NCBI RefSeq assembly: GCF_021272205.1
Contig: NZ_JAJSDX010000002.1
Coordinates: 532,410-596,409, forward strand
Length of the DNA: 64,000 bases
From: Pantoea sp. Mb-10
Lineage (GTDB): Bacteria; Pseudomonadota; Gammaproteobacteria; Enterobacterales; Enterobacteriaceae
Reading direction: 5' to 3'
Under the pieces are notes generated by a model that saw only the letters and a program-made list of their open reading frames with translations, was not told the origin of the DNA and did not search any database. This document shows, piece after piece, positions 45,010 through 54,700 of the stretch; the first letter of the stretch is position 1; each line of letters opens with the position of its first letter. The position numbers were made by a program, and so were the translations under genes.

Positions 45010-45834
45010 ATGTCCGTTATCAATACCAACATCATGTCACTGACTACTCAGACCAACCTGAACAAATCACAGGCTTCTCTGAGCACTGCAATCGAGCGTC
45101 TGTCTTCTGGTCTGCGTATCAACAGCGCAAAAGATGACGCGGCTGGCCAGGCAATTGCCAACCGTATGACCTCTCAGATCAAAGGTCTGACTCAGGCAGC
45201 ACGTAACGCCAACGACGGTATCTCAATGGCGCAGACCGCTGAAGGTTCACTGAACGAAATCAACACCAACTTACAGCGTATCCGTGAGCTGACTGTTCAG
45301 GCGAAAAACGGCACCAACAGCGACGACGATATCTCTTCAATCCAGGAAGAAGTTGATGCACGTCTGGCTGAAATTACCCGTATCGGTAACGCCAGCACCT
45401 TCAACAACAAATCAATCTTCAACCAGACCGGTACTGCTGCTTCTGTAAGCATCCAGGTAGGTTCTGATGATGCATCTGGTGCGAACGTTATCTCTATCGA
45501 CCTGAGCGGCGACGGCTTCCAGGCTTCTACTCTGGGCAGCACCTTCAGCGTTACCGGTGCTAACGCACTGTCTGACCTGGATGCACGTATCAAAGACGTT
45601 GACACTGCACGTAGCAGCCTGGGTGCGATTCAGAACCGTTTCGAATCTACCATCAACAACCTGAACACCACTGTTAACAACCTGTCTGCATCTCAGTCTC
45701 GTATTCAGGATGCTGACTACTCAACTGAAGTTTCTAACATGTCTCGTGCGCAGATTCTGCAGCAGGCAGGTACTTCAGTACTGGCGAAAGCTAACCAGAC
45801 AACGCAGAGCGTGCTGTCTCTGCTGCAAGGCTAA
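45010..45834 (+). CDS. fliC: FliC flagellin, short form
   Basis: 274 residues. The D0/D1 regions are intact (SVINTNIMSLTTQTNLNKSQ; LSSGLRINSAKDDAAGQAIA; C-terminal ILQQAGTSVLAKANQTTQSV). The central part (about 120-190) is very short against 498 residues in E. coli, so D2/D3 are essentially missing. Codon use is highly optimised. Ser/Thr in the exposed part (GTAASVSIQVGSDDASGAN) could be O-glycosylated by the adjacent transferase. Confidence 0.97.
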   Translation: MSVINTNIMSLTTQTNLNKSQASLSTAIERLSSGLRINSAKDDAAGQAIANRMTSQIKGLTQAARNANDGISMAQTAEGSLNEINTNLQRIRELTVQAKNGTNSDDDISSIQEEVDARLAEITRIGNASTFNNKSIFNQTGTAASVSIQVGSDDASGANVISIDLSGDGFQASTLGSTFSVTGANALSDLDARIKDVDTARSSLGAIQNRFESTINNLNTTVNNLSASQSRIQDADYSTEVSNMSRAQILQQAGTSVLAKANQTTQSVLSLLQG

Positions 45835-45858
45835 TCACTTTAGACTTGTGAAAACCTT

Positions 45859-45883
45859 AACCCGGCCTATGGCCGGGTTTTTT
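45859..45883 (+). terminator. Intrinsic terminator of fliC
   Basis: AACCCGGCC-TAT-GGCCGGGTT followed by Ts. Confidence 0.93.
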
Positions 45884-45918
45884 CTTGTAAGCCCACGATG
45901 AGGGGCGCGGAGAGAAGC

Positions 45919-48900
45919 ATGAAGAAGTTATTGATCGCCATTGATAAATTAAATCGGTTTAACGAAGTTGAAACAACATGCCTCGACATCATCAACCACT
46001 TTCACCGCCTTGGCTGGCAGGTGGATTTGGTTACGCGTCAAATTGAAGGGCATTTTTTACAGCGGATTAATCAGCTTAAAGAGCAGGGTCGGCTCGCGAC
46101 GCACTTTGAAGATGAACACCCGCTGGAGAAAGAGTATCAGCTGATCTGGATTTGCCAGGGCTACATGAGTCATACCCTGATTCGCGCTCTGGAGCAGCAG
46201 GAAATCACTGGCGTTTGCCTTTTCCAACACTACCACAAATATGCCGACCAGGATTTGCCCTACGGCGCTGACGTTGAAAACCGGCTCGCCTGGCGTGCGC
46301 TGGCGGTCTCCAATAGCGCGTGGGCAAAGCTGGTTAACCGGGGCATTGAAGAGGGTAAACTTGAGTTATTTCCGCTTACCGTTAGCGATGCGTTTGTGCA
46401 GCATGAAGCCGTTGAGGTCACTGCGCTGCGCCGTATTCTGTTAATAGCAGAAGAAGAAAACGAAGACGTTTTAAAATTAAAAGAGACGCTTGCCAGAGAC
46501 AACATCACGCTGGATTTTCTGGGCACTGAACATACCGTTGATAAACACACGCCGGCCCTTTTCGCTGAGTACCAAGTGATTATGGGCCAGTTCCGGCCTA
46601 TTCCGCAGGCGCTGGCGTTGGGCATTCCGGCCTTCACCACCGATCTGACCTACAACGGCGGCTACGTCGCGGATAATAATCTGGACAGTCACCTGCGGCG
46701 TCACTTCCTGGCGAACGGCGATGTCACCGTGGAAAGCATGGAGGCGTTGGCCGAGGAGATCAAACGTGGCTTCGACGCAGCACGAAGCTGGACGCAGACG
46801 TTCCGCGATGCCGCTATCGAACAATGGTCATTAACCGCCCGTCTTGATGCCCTGGTGCAGCAACTGCCAACGCCAGCGCCGCTCACTATCACTGAAAAAC
46901 AGGCTGCGGCGCTGACCTTGCACCGTAAAGTCGTCGGCGATGAAGCGGAAAAGTCACGCGTTCTGGAGAAATGGCTGCAAAAACGGGTGCCGTCGGCGAC
47001 CCGCATTGCGATCCTGAAATCCTTTGCCCAGCAGAATCCAGAACAGAGCGATATCGCCGCGCTGATCGTCGATAACGGCGACGCGGACGCCGTTGAAAAA
47101 ACTCAGCACGCGCTGCAACAACAGTACTGGCCGGCCAGCTCGGTTCAGCAGGTGCCCGCCGATGGGCTGGCCGCCGCGCTGGAAAGCTGTACCGCCAGTG
47201 CCGTATTGGTGGTGGAAGCGGGCGTTCTGCTTTTCCCCCACGCGCTCTTGAGCATTATCGAACATCGCCTGCGCGAACCCAGTAAAGCCCTGTGGTATAG
47301 CGATGCGCTCTACGGCAAAAGCAGTGAGGAGCTTAGCGCCATTCTGAAACCTGATTTCAGCGTCGACATGCTGCGTAGCCAGCCCTACATTGGCAACCAG
47401 GTGGTCATCGACGTGGCGCGCGCGCGCGACGCCGGGGGTTTTGATCCGCGCTATAAAAAGCTGGCGGTGCAAGATCTCATCTGGCGGCTGGTGGAAACGG
47501 TGGGGGCGCAGAGCGTTGGTCACGTTTCTGAAGTCGTGATGCACATCCCTTATAGCTTTAAAGACTGGCTCACCGATGAAACGGTGCTGGCTGAGCATCC
47601 GCCTCTGACGCAGGCGCACGTGACGCGCTGTGGTATTCAGGCCACAATAGAGCCGGGCATGCAAACCGGGCTGCATCGCGTGCGCTATCACCACCCGCAG
47701 GTGCCTAAAGTCTCGATCATTATTCCTACGCGCGATCGTCAGTCGCTGCTGCGCCGCTGCCTTGAAACCCTGCTGGAAAAAACCCGCTGGCCAGATTACG
47801 AAGTGGTTATCGTGGATAACGGCTCCGTTCAGCCTGACGCGTGTGAATACCTCGACCAGCTGGTGGCACTGAATCTTCCACAAATCAAGGTGCTGCGCTG
47901 GCCTCAGCCGTTTAACTATTCTGCTATTAATAACTTTGCCGCCGCCCATGCCGCAGGCGACATCCTGCTGTATCTGAATAACGATGTCGAAATTGTCGCG
48001 TCTGATTGGATTGATGCCATGGTGGAGCAGGTGCTGCGCCCGGAAGTGGGCGTGGTCGGCGCACGGCTGGAGTTTGAAGATGGCCGTATTCAGCACGCCG
48101 GTATTGTGGCGGGCGTTGGGCTTGGCATCTCGTCAATCTATGAAGGCATTGCCGGCGGCACGCTGGGGTACCTGCATCGCCTGCAGAGCGTCAATAACGT
48201 TACCGCCGTCAGCGCCGCCTGCATGATGGTGCGTAAAGAGACGTTCCAGGAGCTGGGGGGCTTCGACGACGAGGCGTTCCCGCACTACTTTGGCGACGTG
48301 GATTTGGGCTTAAAAGCCCGAGCGGCGGGCTTCATGAATGTGTGGACGCCGTATGCGCGCTTGGTGCATATGGGCGGCGCAACGCGCGTGCTGGGTGAAA
48401 AAATCAACGTTGTGGCGGCTCCCGGCGACGAGCACTATGGACAGTTGCGTAAAAAATGGGGCGCCGCGCTGCGCGACGATCCGAGCTACAATCGCAACCT
48501 TGCGAAGGTCGGCAGTAACTTCCAGTTAGGCATTCGCCAGGCCGATATGCAGCAGCCGTTGCCGGGTCGACCGCTGCCCGTGATCATGGCCTGCAATAAA
48601 AACTTCACCGGCTGCGGTAACTATCGCGTCATCATGCCGTTTAACGCGCTTGAGCAAAACGTCGTGCTGGAAGGGGGGCTGCATCACGGTATCCCTTCGG
48701 CCATGGAAGTGGCCAGTGCCCAGCCGGATGTGCTGCTGCTTGAACTGGTGATGGACGCGGAGATCAAACAGCGCGTGCAGCAATACCGTGAAGTTAGCAA
48801 TGCCAAAATCATTTTTGAATACGATGACTATTTCCTCAACTTGCCGATGAAAAACCGGTTCCGCAAAGTCGTGCCGAAGGATATGCCTAGCCTGCTGCGC

Positions 48901-49551
48901 CGCGGCATTGAGCAAGCCGACTGGCTGGTGGTATCAACCGAGCCGCTGGCGGAGGCCTATGCGCCATTCCATTCGGACATCCGCGTGGCGAAAAACCGTC
49001 TCGACGTCACGCTATGGGAAAACCTGCAGTGCCTGCGTATGCAGGGTAAGAAGCCGCGCGTCGGCTGGGCAGGCGGCAGCAGCCACACGGGCGATCTGGA
49101 AATTCTTCTGCCGTTTATTAAAGAGCTGGAAAACGACGTTGACTGGGTCTTTATGGGCATGAAGCCGCAAGGGGTGAAGTGCGAATACCACATTGGCGTG
49201 CCGTTTGATTACTATCCCGAAAAACTCTCCACGCTGAATTTGGATCTGGCGCTGGTGCCGTTGGAGAACAACTACTTCAATGAGTGTAAGAGTAACCTGC
49301 GTTTGCTGGAGCTGGGCGCACTGGGCGTGCCGGTGATCTGCACCGACATTGAACCTTATCGCTGCGGCTTACCGGTGACGCTGGTGGCTAACCGCTATAA
49401 AGACTGGATGAAAGCGATTCGTGCGCACCTCGCGGAGTGGCAAAGCGGCCAGCTGGCGGAGCGGGGCGATCGGCTGCGTCAGGCGGTGCATACAGAGTGG
49501 ATGTTGCGCGATGAAGGATTAACAGACTGGCGTAAAGCCTGGCTGCCATAA
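45919..49551 (+). CDS. Large multidomain glycosyltransferase, probable flagellin glycosyltransferase
   Basis: 1210 residues from ATG 45919 (MKKLLIAIDKLNRFNE), with GGAGAG upstream. Segment 1 (1-330) is GT-B-like (HFHRLGWQVDLVTRQIEG). Segment 2 (about 350-590) resembles a partial GT2. Segment 3 (597-860) is a full GT2: VSIIIPTRDRQSLLRRCLET, VVIVDNGS, metal site LYLNNDVEI, HMGGATR. Segment 4 (890-1210) is GT-B-like again: RVGWAGGSSHTGDLEILLPF. It directly follows fliC and faces a nucleotide-sugar operon, the usual layout of flagellin glycosylation islands. Acceptor and sugars are inferred. Confidence 0.85.
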   Translation: MKKLLIAIDKLNRFNEVETTCLDIINHFHRLGWQVDLVTRQIEGHFLQRINQLKEQGRLATHFEDEHPLEKEYQLIWICQGYMSHTLIRALEQQEITGVCLFQHYHKYADQDLPYGADVENRLAWRALAVSNSAWAKLVNRGIEEGKLELFPLTVSDAFVQHEAVEVTALRRILLIAEEENEDVLKLKETLARDNITLDFLGTEHTVDKHTPALFAEYQVIMGQFRPIPQALALGIPAFTTDLTYNGGYVADNNLDSHLRRHFLANGDVTVESMEALAEEIKRGFDAARSWTQTFRDAAIEQWSLTARLDALVQQLPTPAPLTITEKQAAALTLHRKVVGDEAEKSRVLEKWLQKRVPSATRIAILKSFAQQNPEQSDIAALIVDNGDADAVEKTQHALQQQYWPASSVQQVPADGLAAALESCTASAVLVVEAGVLLFPHALLSIIEHRLREPSKALWYSDALYGKSSEELSAILKPDFSVDMLRSQPYIGNQVVIDVARARDAGGFDPRYKKLAVQDLIWRLVETVGAQSVGHVSEVVMHIPYSFKDWLTDETVLAEHPPLTQAHVTRCGIQATIEPGMQTGLHRVRYHHPQVPKVSIIIPTRDRQSLLRRCLETLLEKTRWPDYEVVIVDNGSVQPDACEYLDQLVALNLPQIKVLRWPQPFNYSAINNFAAAHAAGDILLYLNNDVEIVASDWIDAMVEQVLRPEVGVVGARLEFEDGRIQHAGIVAGVGLGISSIYEGIAGGTLGYLHRLQSVNNVTAVSAACMMVRKETFQELGGFDDEAFPHYFGDVDLGLKARAAGFMNVWTPYARLVHMGGATRVLGEKINVVAAPGDEHYGQLRKKWGAALRDDPSYNRNLAKVGSNFQLGIRQADMQQPLPGRPLPVIMACNKNFTGCGNYRVIMPFNALEQNVVLEGGLHHGIPSAMEVASAQPDVLLLELVMDAEIKQRVQQYREVSNAKIIFEYDDYFLNLPMKNRFRKVVPKDMPSLLRRGIEQADWLVVSTEPLAEAYAPFHSDIRVAKNRLDVTLWENLQCLRMQGKKPRVGWAGGSSHTGDLEILLPFIKELENDVDWVFMGMKPQGVKCEYHIGVPFDYYPEKLSTLNLDLALVPLENNYFNECKSNLRLLELGALGVPVICTDIEPYRCGLPVTLVANRYKDWMKAIRAHLAEWQSGQLAERGDRLRQAVHTEWMLRDEGLTDWRKAWLP

Positions 49552-49557
49552 TGAAAA

Positions 49558-49581
49558 AGGGCCTGCGGTAACGCGGGCCCT
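49558..49581. terminator. Hairpin between convergent glycosyltransferase and methyltransferase genes
   Basis: AGGGCCTGCG-GTAA-CGCGGGCCCT (one G-T pair), preceded by five As that read as a U-run for the minus-strand sugar operon. Confidence 0.8.
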
Positions 49582-49591
49582 AAATGCATGC

Positions 49592-50656
49592 TTAGTTGTC
49601 TTCAATAATATGGTAGGTAAAACGGTTGGCGGTCATGGTCTTGATCTCCTCCAGATAATTCGAATTCATCACATAAAGTGACTCTCCGTCGCGCATGCCT
49701 TGTCGCGCTTCCTCTGGGGATTCAATGCGAATGCCCGTCACCGCCGTGTACTGCCCCTGTTTTTTCGGATTGATATCGATAATGCGTGCGACTTTCAGCC
49801 CCATGCGTGCCAAATTCAACGCGAAAATGACCCCTTTCGACGCGCCGCCCCAGATAGAGATCGGCTGCTCGCTTTGCAATTGCGCCAGCAGCGCGCTGCC
49901 CAGCCCCAGCGAGAAAGGCGCCAGGCGCGCGGGCTCGGCCGGTAACGACGCCACATCCTGCAATTCATCGAGATCGGCGATCACATACAGGTATTGTTGA
50001 TGAAAGATATCACCCAGCGACAGCGTGCGTTTGAAGTAACGCTGGAAATCGCTCAGGCGAAAGTAATTGACGTGTTCGTAAAACACATCAAACCACGCGT
50101 TTTTGGCGAGGATCCAATCCAGGTTAGGCACTTCGATGTAGATTTTAGTGCCGGAAGGCGCCTGGGATTTGATCAGATGTAAGAACGACAGCGGATCCTC
50201 AATGTGCTCCAGTACGTGCCGCAGGATAATGCCGTCGCAGGCCACATTAGATTGGGCGTTAAAATACGCTTTACGGATGCGGCTATCGTCGCCAACGTAG
50301 CTGGGATCAAAGCCGCTGATGCTGAAACCTTGCTGGCTGAGCAGATCCAAAAACACCCCTTTACCACAGCCAATTTCCACCAACTTGTGCTGCGGCATGT
50401 AGGCGGCGATCAGCTCGCTTACCTGCAAAAGATGGGTTTTGAAGGCGTCACTGAGTCCCTGCTCATTGTGATAATTCTCATCGTAGGTCATCAGCTGCGC
50501 ATCAAAGTCGCGGTTTTTCACCGTGCCGGTCACCGGATCCTGAATCAGGCTGATGTTCACGCGCGTGGCGTTGCGTGCCGCTTCGGCGCTGGGAAAGGTA
50601 ATGTTCTGGAACACAGGGTAATCCTGGCGTGCAAACAGCACAGGGACGTTAGTCAT
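49592..50656 (-). CDS. SAM-dependent (C-)methyltransferase of the sugar operon
   Basis: 354 residues from ATG 50656 (MTNVPVLFARQDYPVFQNIT). The SAM site is KLVEIGCGKGVFLDLL, followed by ILRHVLEHIEDPLSFL; a C-terminal Rossmann-like part has SIWGGASKGVIFALNLARMG and NPKKQGQYTAV. This two-part form is that of sugar C-methyltransferases (TylC3 type), but the N-terminal zinc-binding Cys cluster is missing. It probably methylates a 4-keto-6-deoxy nucleotide sugar. Last gene of the operon, 8-bp overlap with the preceding gene. Confidence 0.8.
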   Translation of the reverse strand: MTNVPVLFARQDYPVFQNITFPSAEAARNATRVNISLIQDPVTGTVKNRDFDAQLMTYDENYHNEQGLSDAFKTHLLQVSELIAAYMPQHKLVEIGCGKGVFLDLLSQQGFSISGFDPSYVGDDSRIRKAYFNAQSNVACDGIILRHVLEHIEDPLSFLHLIKSQAPSGTKIYIEVPNLDWILAKNAWFDVFYEHVNYFRLSDFQRYFKRTLSLGDIFHQQYLYVIADLDELQDVASLPAEPARLAPFSLGLGSALLAQLQSEQPISIWGGASKGVIFALNLARMGLKVARIIDINPKKQGQYTAVTGIRIESPEEARQGMRDGESLYVMNSNYLEEIKTMTANRFTYHIIEDN

Positions 50657-51497
50657 GGCGATCGGTCTCCAAATTGCTAATACCGTACAGCACAGGCACG
50701 CTCGGTGCACCGCCGAGCGGTGTGGTCAGCGTGAGCAGATGTTCGGCGTGATGCTCTGCCGCGATGCGTTTGGCGAGGGCGCCGAGAGAAATCGGCTGTT
50801 CTGAACAGACGTTGAAAACGCCTTGCCCACCTCTGAGTACCGAGGCAACAATCTTATCGGCGGCGTCTGCTACGTCCATATAGTCACGCTGTAGCGTGGG
50901 ATTGTTCACCACAGCAGGCTGACCGCGCTGAAATTGATCGCGCAAATAGCTGACGAAGCGGCCCGGCTTTTCGTGTTTGCCATACAGGTAAAACAGGCGG
51001 TACCAGCTAAACGCGGTGGACGTCTCTTTCAGTAACTGCTGGGCAACGCTGCACAGGGCGCTTTTGCTGGCGGCATACACGGATTGCGGCTTCAGCGGCG
51101 TGCTCACGCGCAGGGCGGGCTCGGCGTGATCGTACTCAAAGCAGGTGCCAATGCCGCAAAATGCGGCAACGTTGGCGGCACGGCACGCCTGCACCAGATT
51201 CAGCGAGCCTTGCAGACACTGCAGGTTTTCCGCGGCATGAAGGTAATCTTTGGGATCAACGTACCACGCCGCATGCAGCACACAGTCGACATCACTCAGC
51301 CAGTCGCGCCACGCGTCAACCGAAAGCGTAAACAGCGAATCCACGGTGATGACCTTGCGGATAGTGTCGTAGTCGGCAAACTCAGGCAGCGCGTGTCGGC
51401 CAACGATCGTGATACTGACATCATGCTGTGCAAAAGCCTCCAGCAGGGCACGGCCCACAAAACCGCTGGCGCCGGTGAGTAGAATATGCCGCGTCAT
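50649..51497 (-). CDS. NAD(P)-dependent epimerase/reductase (SDR)
   Basis: 282 residues with the Rossmann motif LLTGASGFVGRALLEAF and YAASK (Tyr-x3-Lys). The extended SDR family; here probably the 4-keto reductase that completes the CDP-deoxyhexose. Overlaps the epimerase gene by 4 bp. Confidence 0.85.
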   Translation of the reverse strand: MTRHILLTGASGFVGRALLEAFAQHDVSITIVGRHALPEFADYDTIRKVITVDSLFTLSVDAWRDWLSDVDCVLHAAWYVDPKDYLHAAENLQCLQGSLNLVQACRAANVAAFCGIGTCFEYDHAEPALRVSTPLKPQSVYAASKSALCSVAQQLLKETSTAFSWYRLFYLYGKHEKPGRFVSYLRDQFQRGQPAVVNNPTLQRDYMDVADAADKIVASVLRGGQGVFNVCSEQPISLGALAKRIAAEHHAEHLLTLTTPLGGAPSVPVLYGISNLETDRHD

Positions 51498-52036
51498 GGT
51501 TGTGCCGCCGCAGGATAACGCGCATGGGATTGATCCTTCTCACTGATCAGCACCGGCGAACAGGGCCATGCGATAGCAAAGGTCGGATCGTTCCATAAAA
51601 ATCCCTGTTCCGCCTCTGGCGTCCAGTTCGCTGAAACGTGGTAGAGCAAATCGCAGTGCGCTTCCAGGGTGATAAAGCCATGGGCGCATCCTTCGGGAAT
51701 GTAAAACGCATTCTGTTTATCGTGGCGCAGTTCTACACCGTGCCATTGCAGGTAACTCGGGGAGTCCGGGCGGAGATCCACGGCTACGTCAAAGATGCTG
51801 CCGCTTAGGGCGCGAACCAGCTTCACTTCGCTGTGCGGCGCGCGCTGTAAATGCAGGCCGCGCAGCGTGCCCGCCTGCGGATTGCGTGACAGGTTGCACT
51901 GCGGGAAATGAAACGCGAGGCCGTGCGCCTTAAACGTATTTTCGCAAAACAGCCGGGTGAAAGATCCGCGATTATCCTCGAAGGCGCGCGGGAGGATTTC
52001 AAAGGCGCCAGCAATCGGCGTTGGAATGAGGTTCAT
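51494..52036 (-). CDS. RfbC-like sugar 3,5-epimerase
   Basis: 180 residues of the cupin RmlC/RfbC family (FEILPRAFEDNRGSFTRLF; GTLRGLHLQ with catalytic His; AFYIPEGCAHGFITLE). In this operon the substrate is likely CDP-4-keto-6-deoxyglucose rather than dTDP. 8 bp after rfbG. Confidence 0.88.
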   Translation of the reverse strand: MNLIPTPIAGAFEILPRAFEDNRGSFTRLFCENTFKAHGLAFHFPQCNLSRNPQAGTLRGLHLQRAPHSEVKLVRALSGSIFDVAVDLRPDSPSYLQWHGVELRHDKQNAFYIPEGCAHGFITLEAHCDLLYHVSANWTPEAEQGFLWNDPTFAIAWPCSPVLISEKDQSHARYPAAAQP

Positions 52037-52044
52037 GGCTTTCC

Positions 52045-53127
52045 TTACTGTGCCGCACTGCAGGTGCGCAAATAGTCGTTGAGCTGTTCAACAGCAAACT
52101 CGCGCATGTTCGTTTGCCCGCGCGCCGTCGCATACCAGGCATGAGTCAGTCTCAGGGTGGCAGGCATGTTCAGGGCCGGGTGCCAACCCAAGGTGTGCGC
52201 CGCTTGCGTGGAGTCGAGGTTCAAATAGAGCGCTTCACTGTTTGCCGGGGGAACTTGCTGTACGGCTTCAGGCGTCTGCTGCGCAACGGCACTGAGCGCC
52301 TCTAACACCTGTTTAACGGTGAGCTGATTCGCCATGGATGGCCCAAAATTGAGCGCGGGAACATAGTGGTCACGGTTGTGCAGCAAATATTCTGCGTACA
52401 GCAAGTAGCCGCGCAGTGACTCCAGCACGTGTTGCCAGGGGCGAACGGCGTCGGGATAGCGCAGGTGTAGCGTCTGCTGTGCGTCGCGCGCGCGGTAGTA
52501 ATCCGGGATGAGACGATCTTTGGCCCAGTCGCCGCCGCCGATGACATTACCGGCGCGCGCCGTGGCTAACGGCACCCCTTTTTTTCGCATAAAGCTCTCG
52601 CGCCAGGAGGCACAGAGGATTTCCGTCATGGCTTTGGATGCGCTATAAGGATCTTGCCCGCCCAGCGCATCGGTCTCTTTAAAGAAGTGATGCTTCACGC
52701 CATCGTTGGCATAGACTTTATCGGTCGTGACCACGAGGATAGCCTGCACGCTGTCATTTTCGCGCAGCGCTTCCAGCAGATTTAGCGTGCCGGAGACATT
52801 GCTGGTGAAATTGTCCCAGGGGGCGTCATAGGCGCACGACACCAGCGCCTGAGCGGCCAGGTGAAAAACCATCTCGGGCTGAATGGCCGCAATGTGTGCT
52901 TCAAGCGCCGCTTTATCGCGAATATCACACGTGATGTCCTGGATATCACGCCCGCGCTGCACCAACGCATAGTGGCTACGCGCCTCAGGATTGGCGAGGG
53001 AAATGCCGCTGACCTTGGCGCCCATCTGCTCGAGCCAAAGCGTTAACCACGACCCTTTAAAGCCGGTATGGCCGGTAATAAGGACTTTTTTTCCCTGCCA
53101 AAAAGCAGGCGTTACCAGACTTTCCAT
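52045..53127 (-). CDS. rfbG: CDP-glucose 4,6-dehydratase
   Basis: 360 residues: ITGHTGFKGSWLTLWLEQMG (NAD site), VVTTDKVYAND, YSASK catalytic pair, AGNVIGGGDWAKDRLIPD, RPWQHVLESLRGYL. Makes CDP-4-keto-6-deoxyglucose. Overlaps rfbF by 16 bp. Confidence 0.93.
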   Translation of the reverse strand: MESLVTPAFWQGKKVLITGHTGFKGSWLTLWLEQMGAKVSGISLANPEARSHYALVQRGRDIQDITCDIRDKAALEAHIAAIQPEMVFHLAAQALVSCAYDAPWDNFTSNVSGTLNLLEALRENDSVQAILVVTTDKVYANDGVKHHFFKETDALGGQDPYSASKAMTEILCASWRESFMRKKGVPLATARAGNVIGGGDWAKDRLIPDYYRARDAQQTLHLRYPDAVRPWQHVLESLRGYLLYAEYLLHNRDHYVPALNFGPSMANQLTVKQVLEALSAVAQQTPEAVQQVPPANSEALYLNLDSTQAAHTLGWHPALNMPATLRLTHAWYATARGQTNMREFAVEQLNDYLRTCSAAQ

Positions 53128-53882
53128 GGGGCCTCACCGTTACGCCACAGTTCATCGAGGTACACTTTCTCACGCAGCGTATCCATTGGCTGCCAGAAGC
53201 CATCGTGAATAAACCCGGCAAGCTGACCGGCGTTGGCCAGTTTTTCCAGCGGGCCGGTCTCCCATACCGTCTGATCGTCTTCGATCAAATCGATAACCGA
53301 GGGGTCCAGAATAAAGAAGCCGCCGTTGATGCGCGCGGAGGGATCGCGCGGTTTCTCTGCAAAACTGGTGATACGGAAGCCGTCGGCGTGAATGGTACCG
53401 AAGCGGGCAGGGGGGATCACGGTACACATTGTGGCTTTGAGGCCATGCGACAGGTGAAAATCAAGTTCTTCACGGATGTTCACATCGCCTACGCCGTCAC
53501 CGTAGGTCAGCATAAAAGGCTCATCCGGCTTCAGCCAGGATTTAATCCGCTTGATGCGACCGCCGGTCATCGAGTCGATCCCGGTGTCCACCAGCGTAAC
53601 TTTCCAGTCAGGCGCCGAGCAGTTGTGGTATTCAATTTTGTTGTTGATCAAATCAACCGTAATATCGTTATGGTGCAAAACAATATTCGAAAAATACTCT
53701 TTTAGCTGATAGCCTTTATAGCCGCAGCAGATAATAAAATCATTAAAACCGTAATGGGAATAGATATTCATGATATGCCAGATGATCGGCTTATCACCTA
53801 TTTCCACCAGCGGTTTAGGGCGAACAACGGTTTCTTCAGATAAGCGAGAACCCAGTCCACCTGCCAGAATAACCACTTTCAT
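53112..53882 (-). CDS. rfbF: Glucose-1-phosphate cytidylyltransferase
   Basis: 256 residues: VVILAGGLGSRLSEETVVRP nucleotidyl motif, KPLVEIGDKPIIWHIM, and TYGDGVGDVNI. Forms CDP-glucose from CTP and glucose 1-phosphate, the first step of the pathway. Confidence 0.95.
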   Translation of the reverse strand: MKVVILAGGLGSRLSEETVVRPKPLVEIGDKPIIWHIMNIYSHYGFNDFIICCGYKGYQLKEYFSNIVLHHNDITVDLINNKIEYHNCSAPDWKVTLVDTGIDSMTGGRIKRIKSWLKPDEPFMLTYGDGVGDVNIREELDFHLSHGLKATMCTVIPPARFGTIHADGFRITSFAEKPRDPSARINGGFFILDPSVIDLIEDDQTVWETGPLEKLANAGQLAGFIHDGFWQPMDTLREKVYLDELWRNGEAPWKVW

Positions 53883-53896
53883 ACAACCTCCGAAAA

Positions 53897-54700
53897 TTAG
53901 GTGCCGCGCTGATAATTGCCGCTTTCCGACACGCTGTGCACAAAGCCGAACAGGGACGCAGGAATGCTATTGCCGGTATTTAACATCAGGTTTTTTTGTA
54001 AAAAATAGGAGCCCAATCGTTCCTGACAAAACGCCACGGCCCGTTTTTGATAGGGATCTTCGCTATCAAATGCGTCAAAACGTTTTTCAAATTCCAGCGT
54101 GACCATCTCAATATATTCAAAGCACGCCTGCCACCATTCACGCGGATAGGTGCCTAGCTCCATGCCGCCAATAATTAACGAAGGGAAATTAAGAAATTCA
54201 TAGCTTTCATGCAGGCTTAATACATTCAATTCAACCGCGAGTTGCGTGTATCGTAATAAATCGACGATGTTATGCACGCCGCCGTACTGCATATAGGTAC
54301 TGTGGATCTTGCTGGGCAGGGCAATAATAAAGCTTTGATCGTTGCGCGGCGTGGGCGCAATCGATAAGGTTTTGGCCTCGTCAATGCTCAGGGTATTAAT
54401 ACCGCCGTAGTTACGCGAAGGTATACCGAACTCTTGCGTGGTGACGAACTTCCGATACTGCCATACCGTGACGGTGTCATCACTGCTCGTTTCGCTTTCC
54501 AGTATGCGGCGGATTGCCAGCGGGCCCAGTGCGCCAGAAATACGTTTGTGCAAGGCTTGGCCATCCGGGAAATAGTCATAGCCGGAATATAGTTTGTGCG
54601 CGCTCTCGGGCGGCGCCTCAGAACTCAACCAGACAATCCGGGCATCATCGGGCAGAGGAAAGCACGGCAGATCTTGATGGCAGATAACGAAAGTAGGCAC
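53897..54700 (-). CDS. Unknown protein heading the CDP-sugar operon
   Basis: 267 residues (MPTFVICHQDLPCFPLPDDA). Soluble, mixed alpha/beta, with TVWQYRKFVTTQEFG and NLMLNTGNSIPASLFGFVHS. Not recognised; the start vaguely recalls small glycosyltransferase-like families (DUF4422 type). 14 bp before rfbF, so cotranscribed. Possibly a second transferase for the flagellin glycan. Confidence 0.65.
   Translation of the reverse strand: MPTFVICHQDLPCFPLPDDARIVWLSSEAPPESAHKLYSGYDYFPDGQALHKRISGALGPLAIRRILESETSSDDTVTVWQYRKFVTTQEFGIPSRNYGGINTLSIDEAKTLSIAPTPRNDQSFIIALPSKIHSTYMQYGGVHNIVDLLRYTQLAVELNVLSLHESYEFLNFPSLIIGGMELGTYPREWWQACFEYIEMVTLEFEKRFDAFDSEDPYQKRAVAFCQERLGSYFLQKNLMLNTGNSIPASLFGFVHSVSESGNYQRGT

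Noticed and set aside
46954..48096. 380-residue minus-strand frame in the large glycosyltransferase
   Set aside because: Antisense shadow; the plus strand has clear GT2 motifs.
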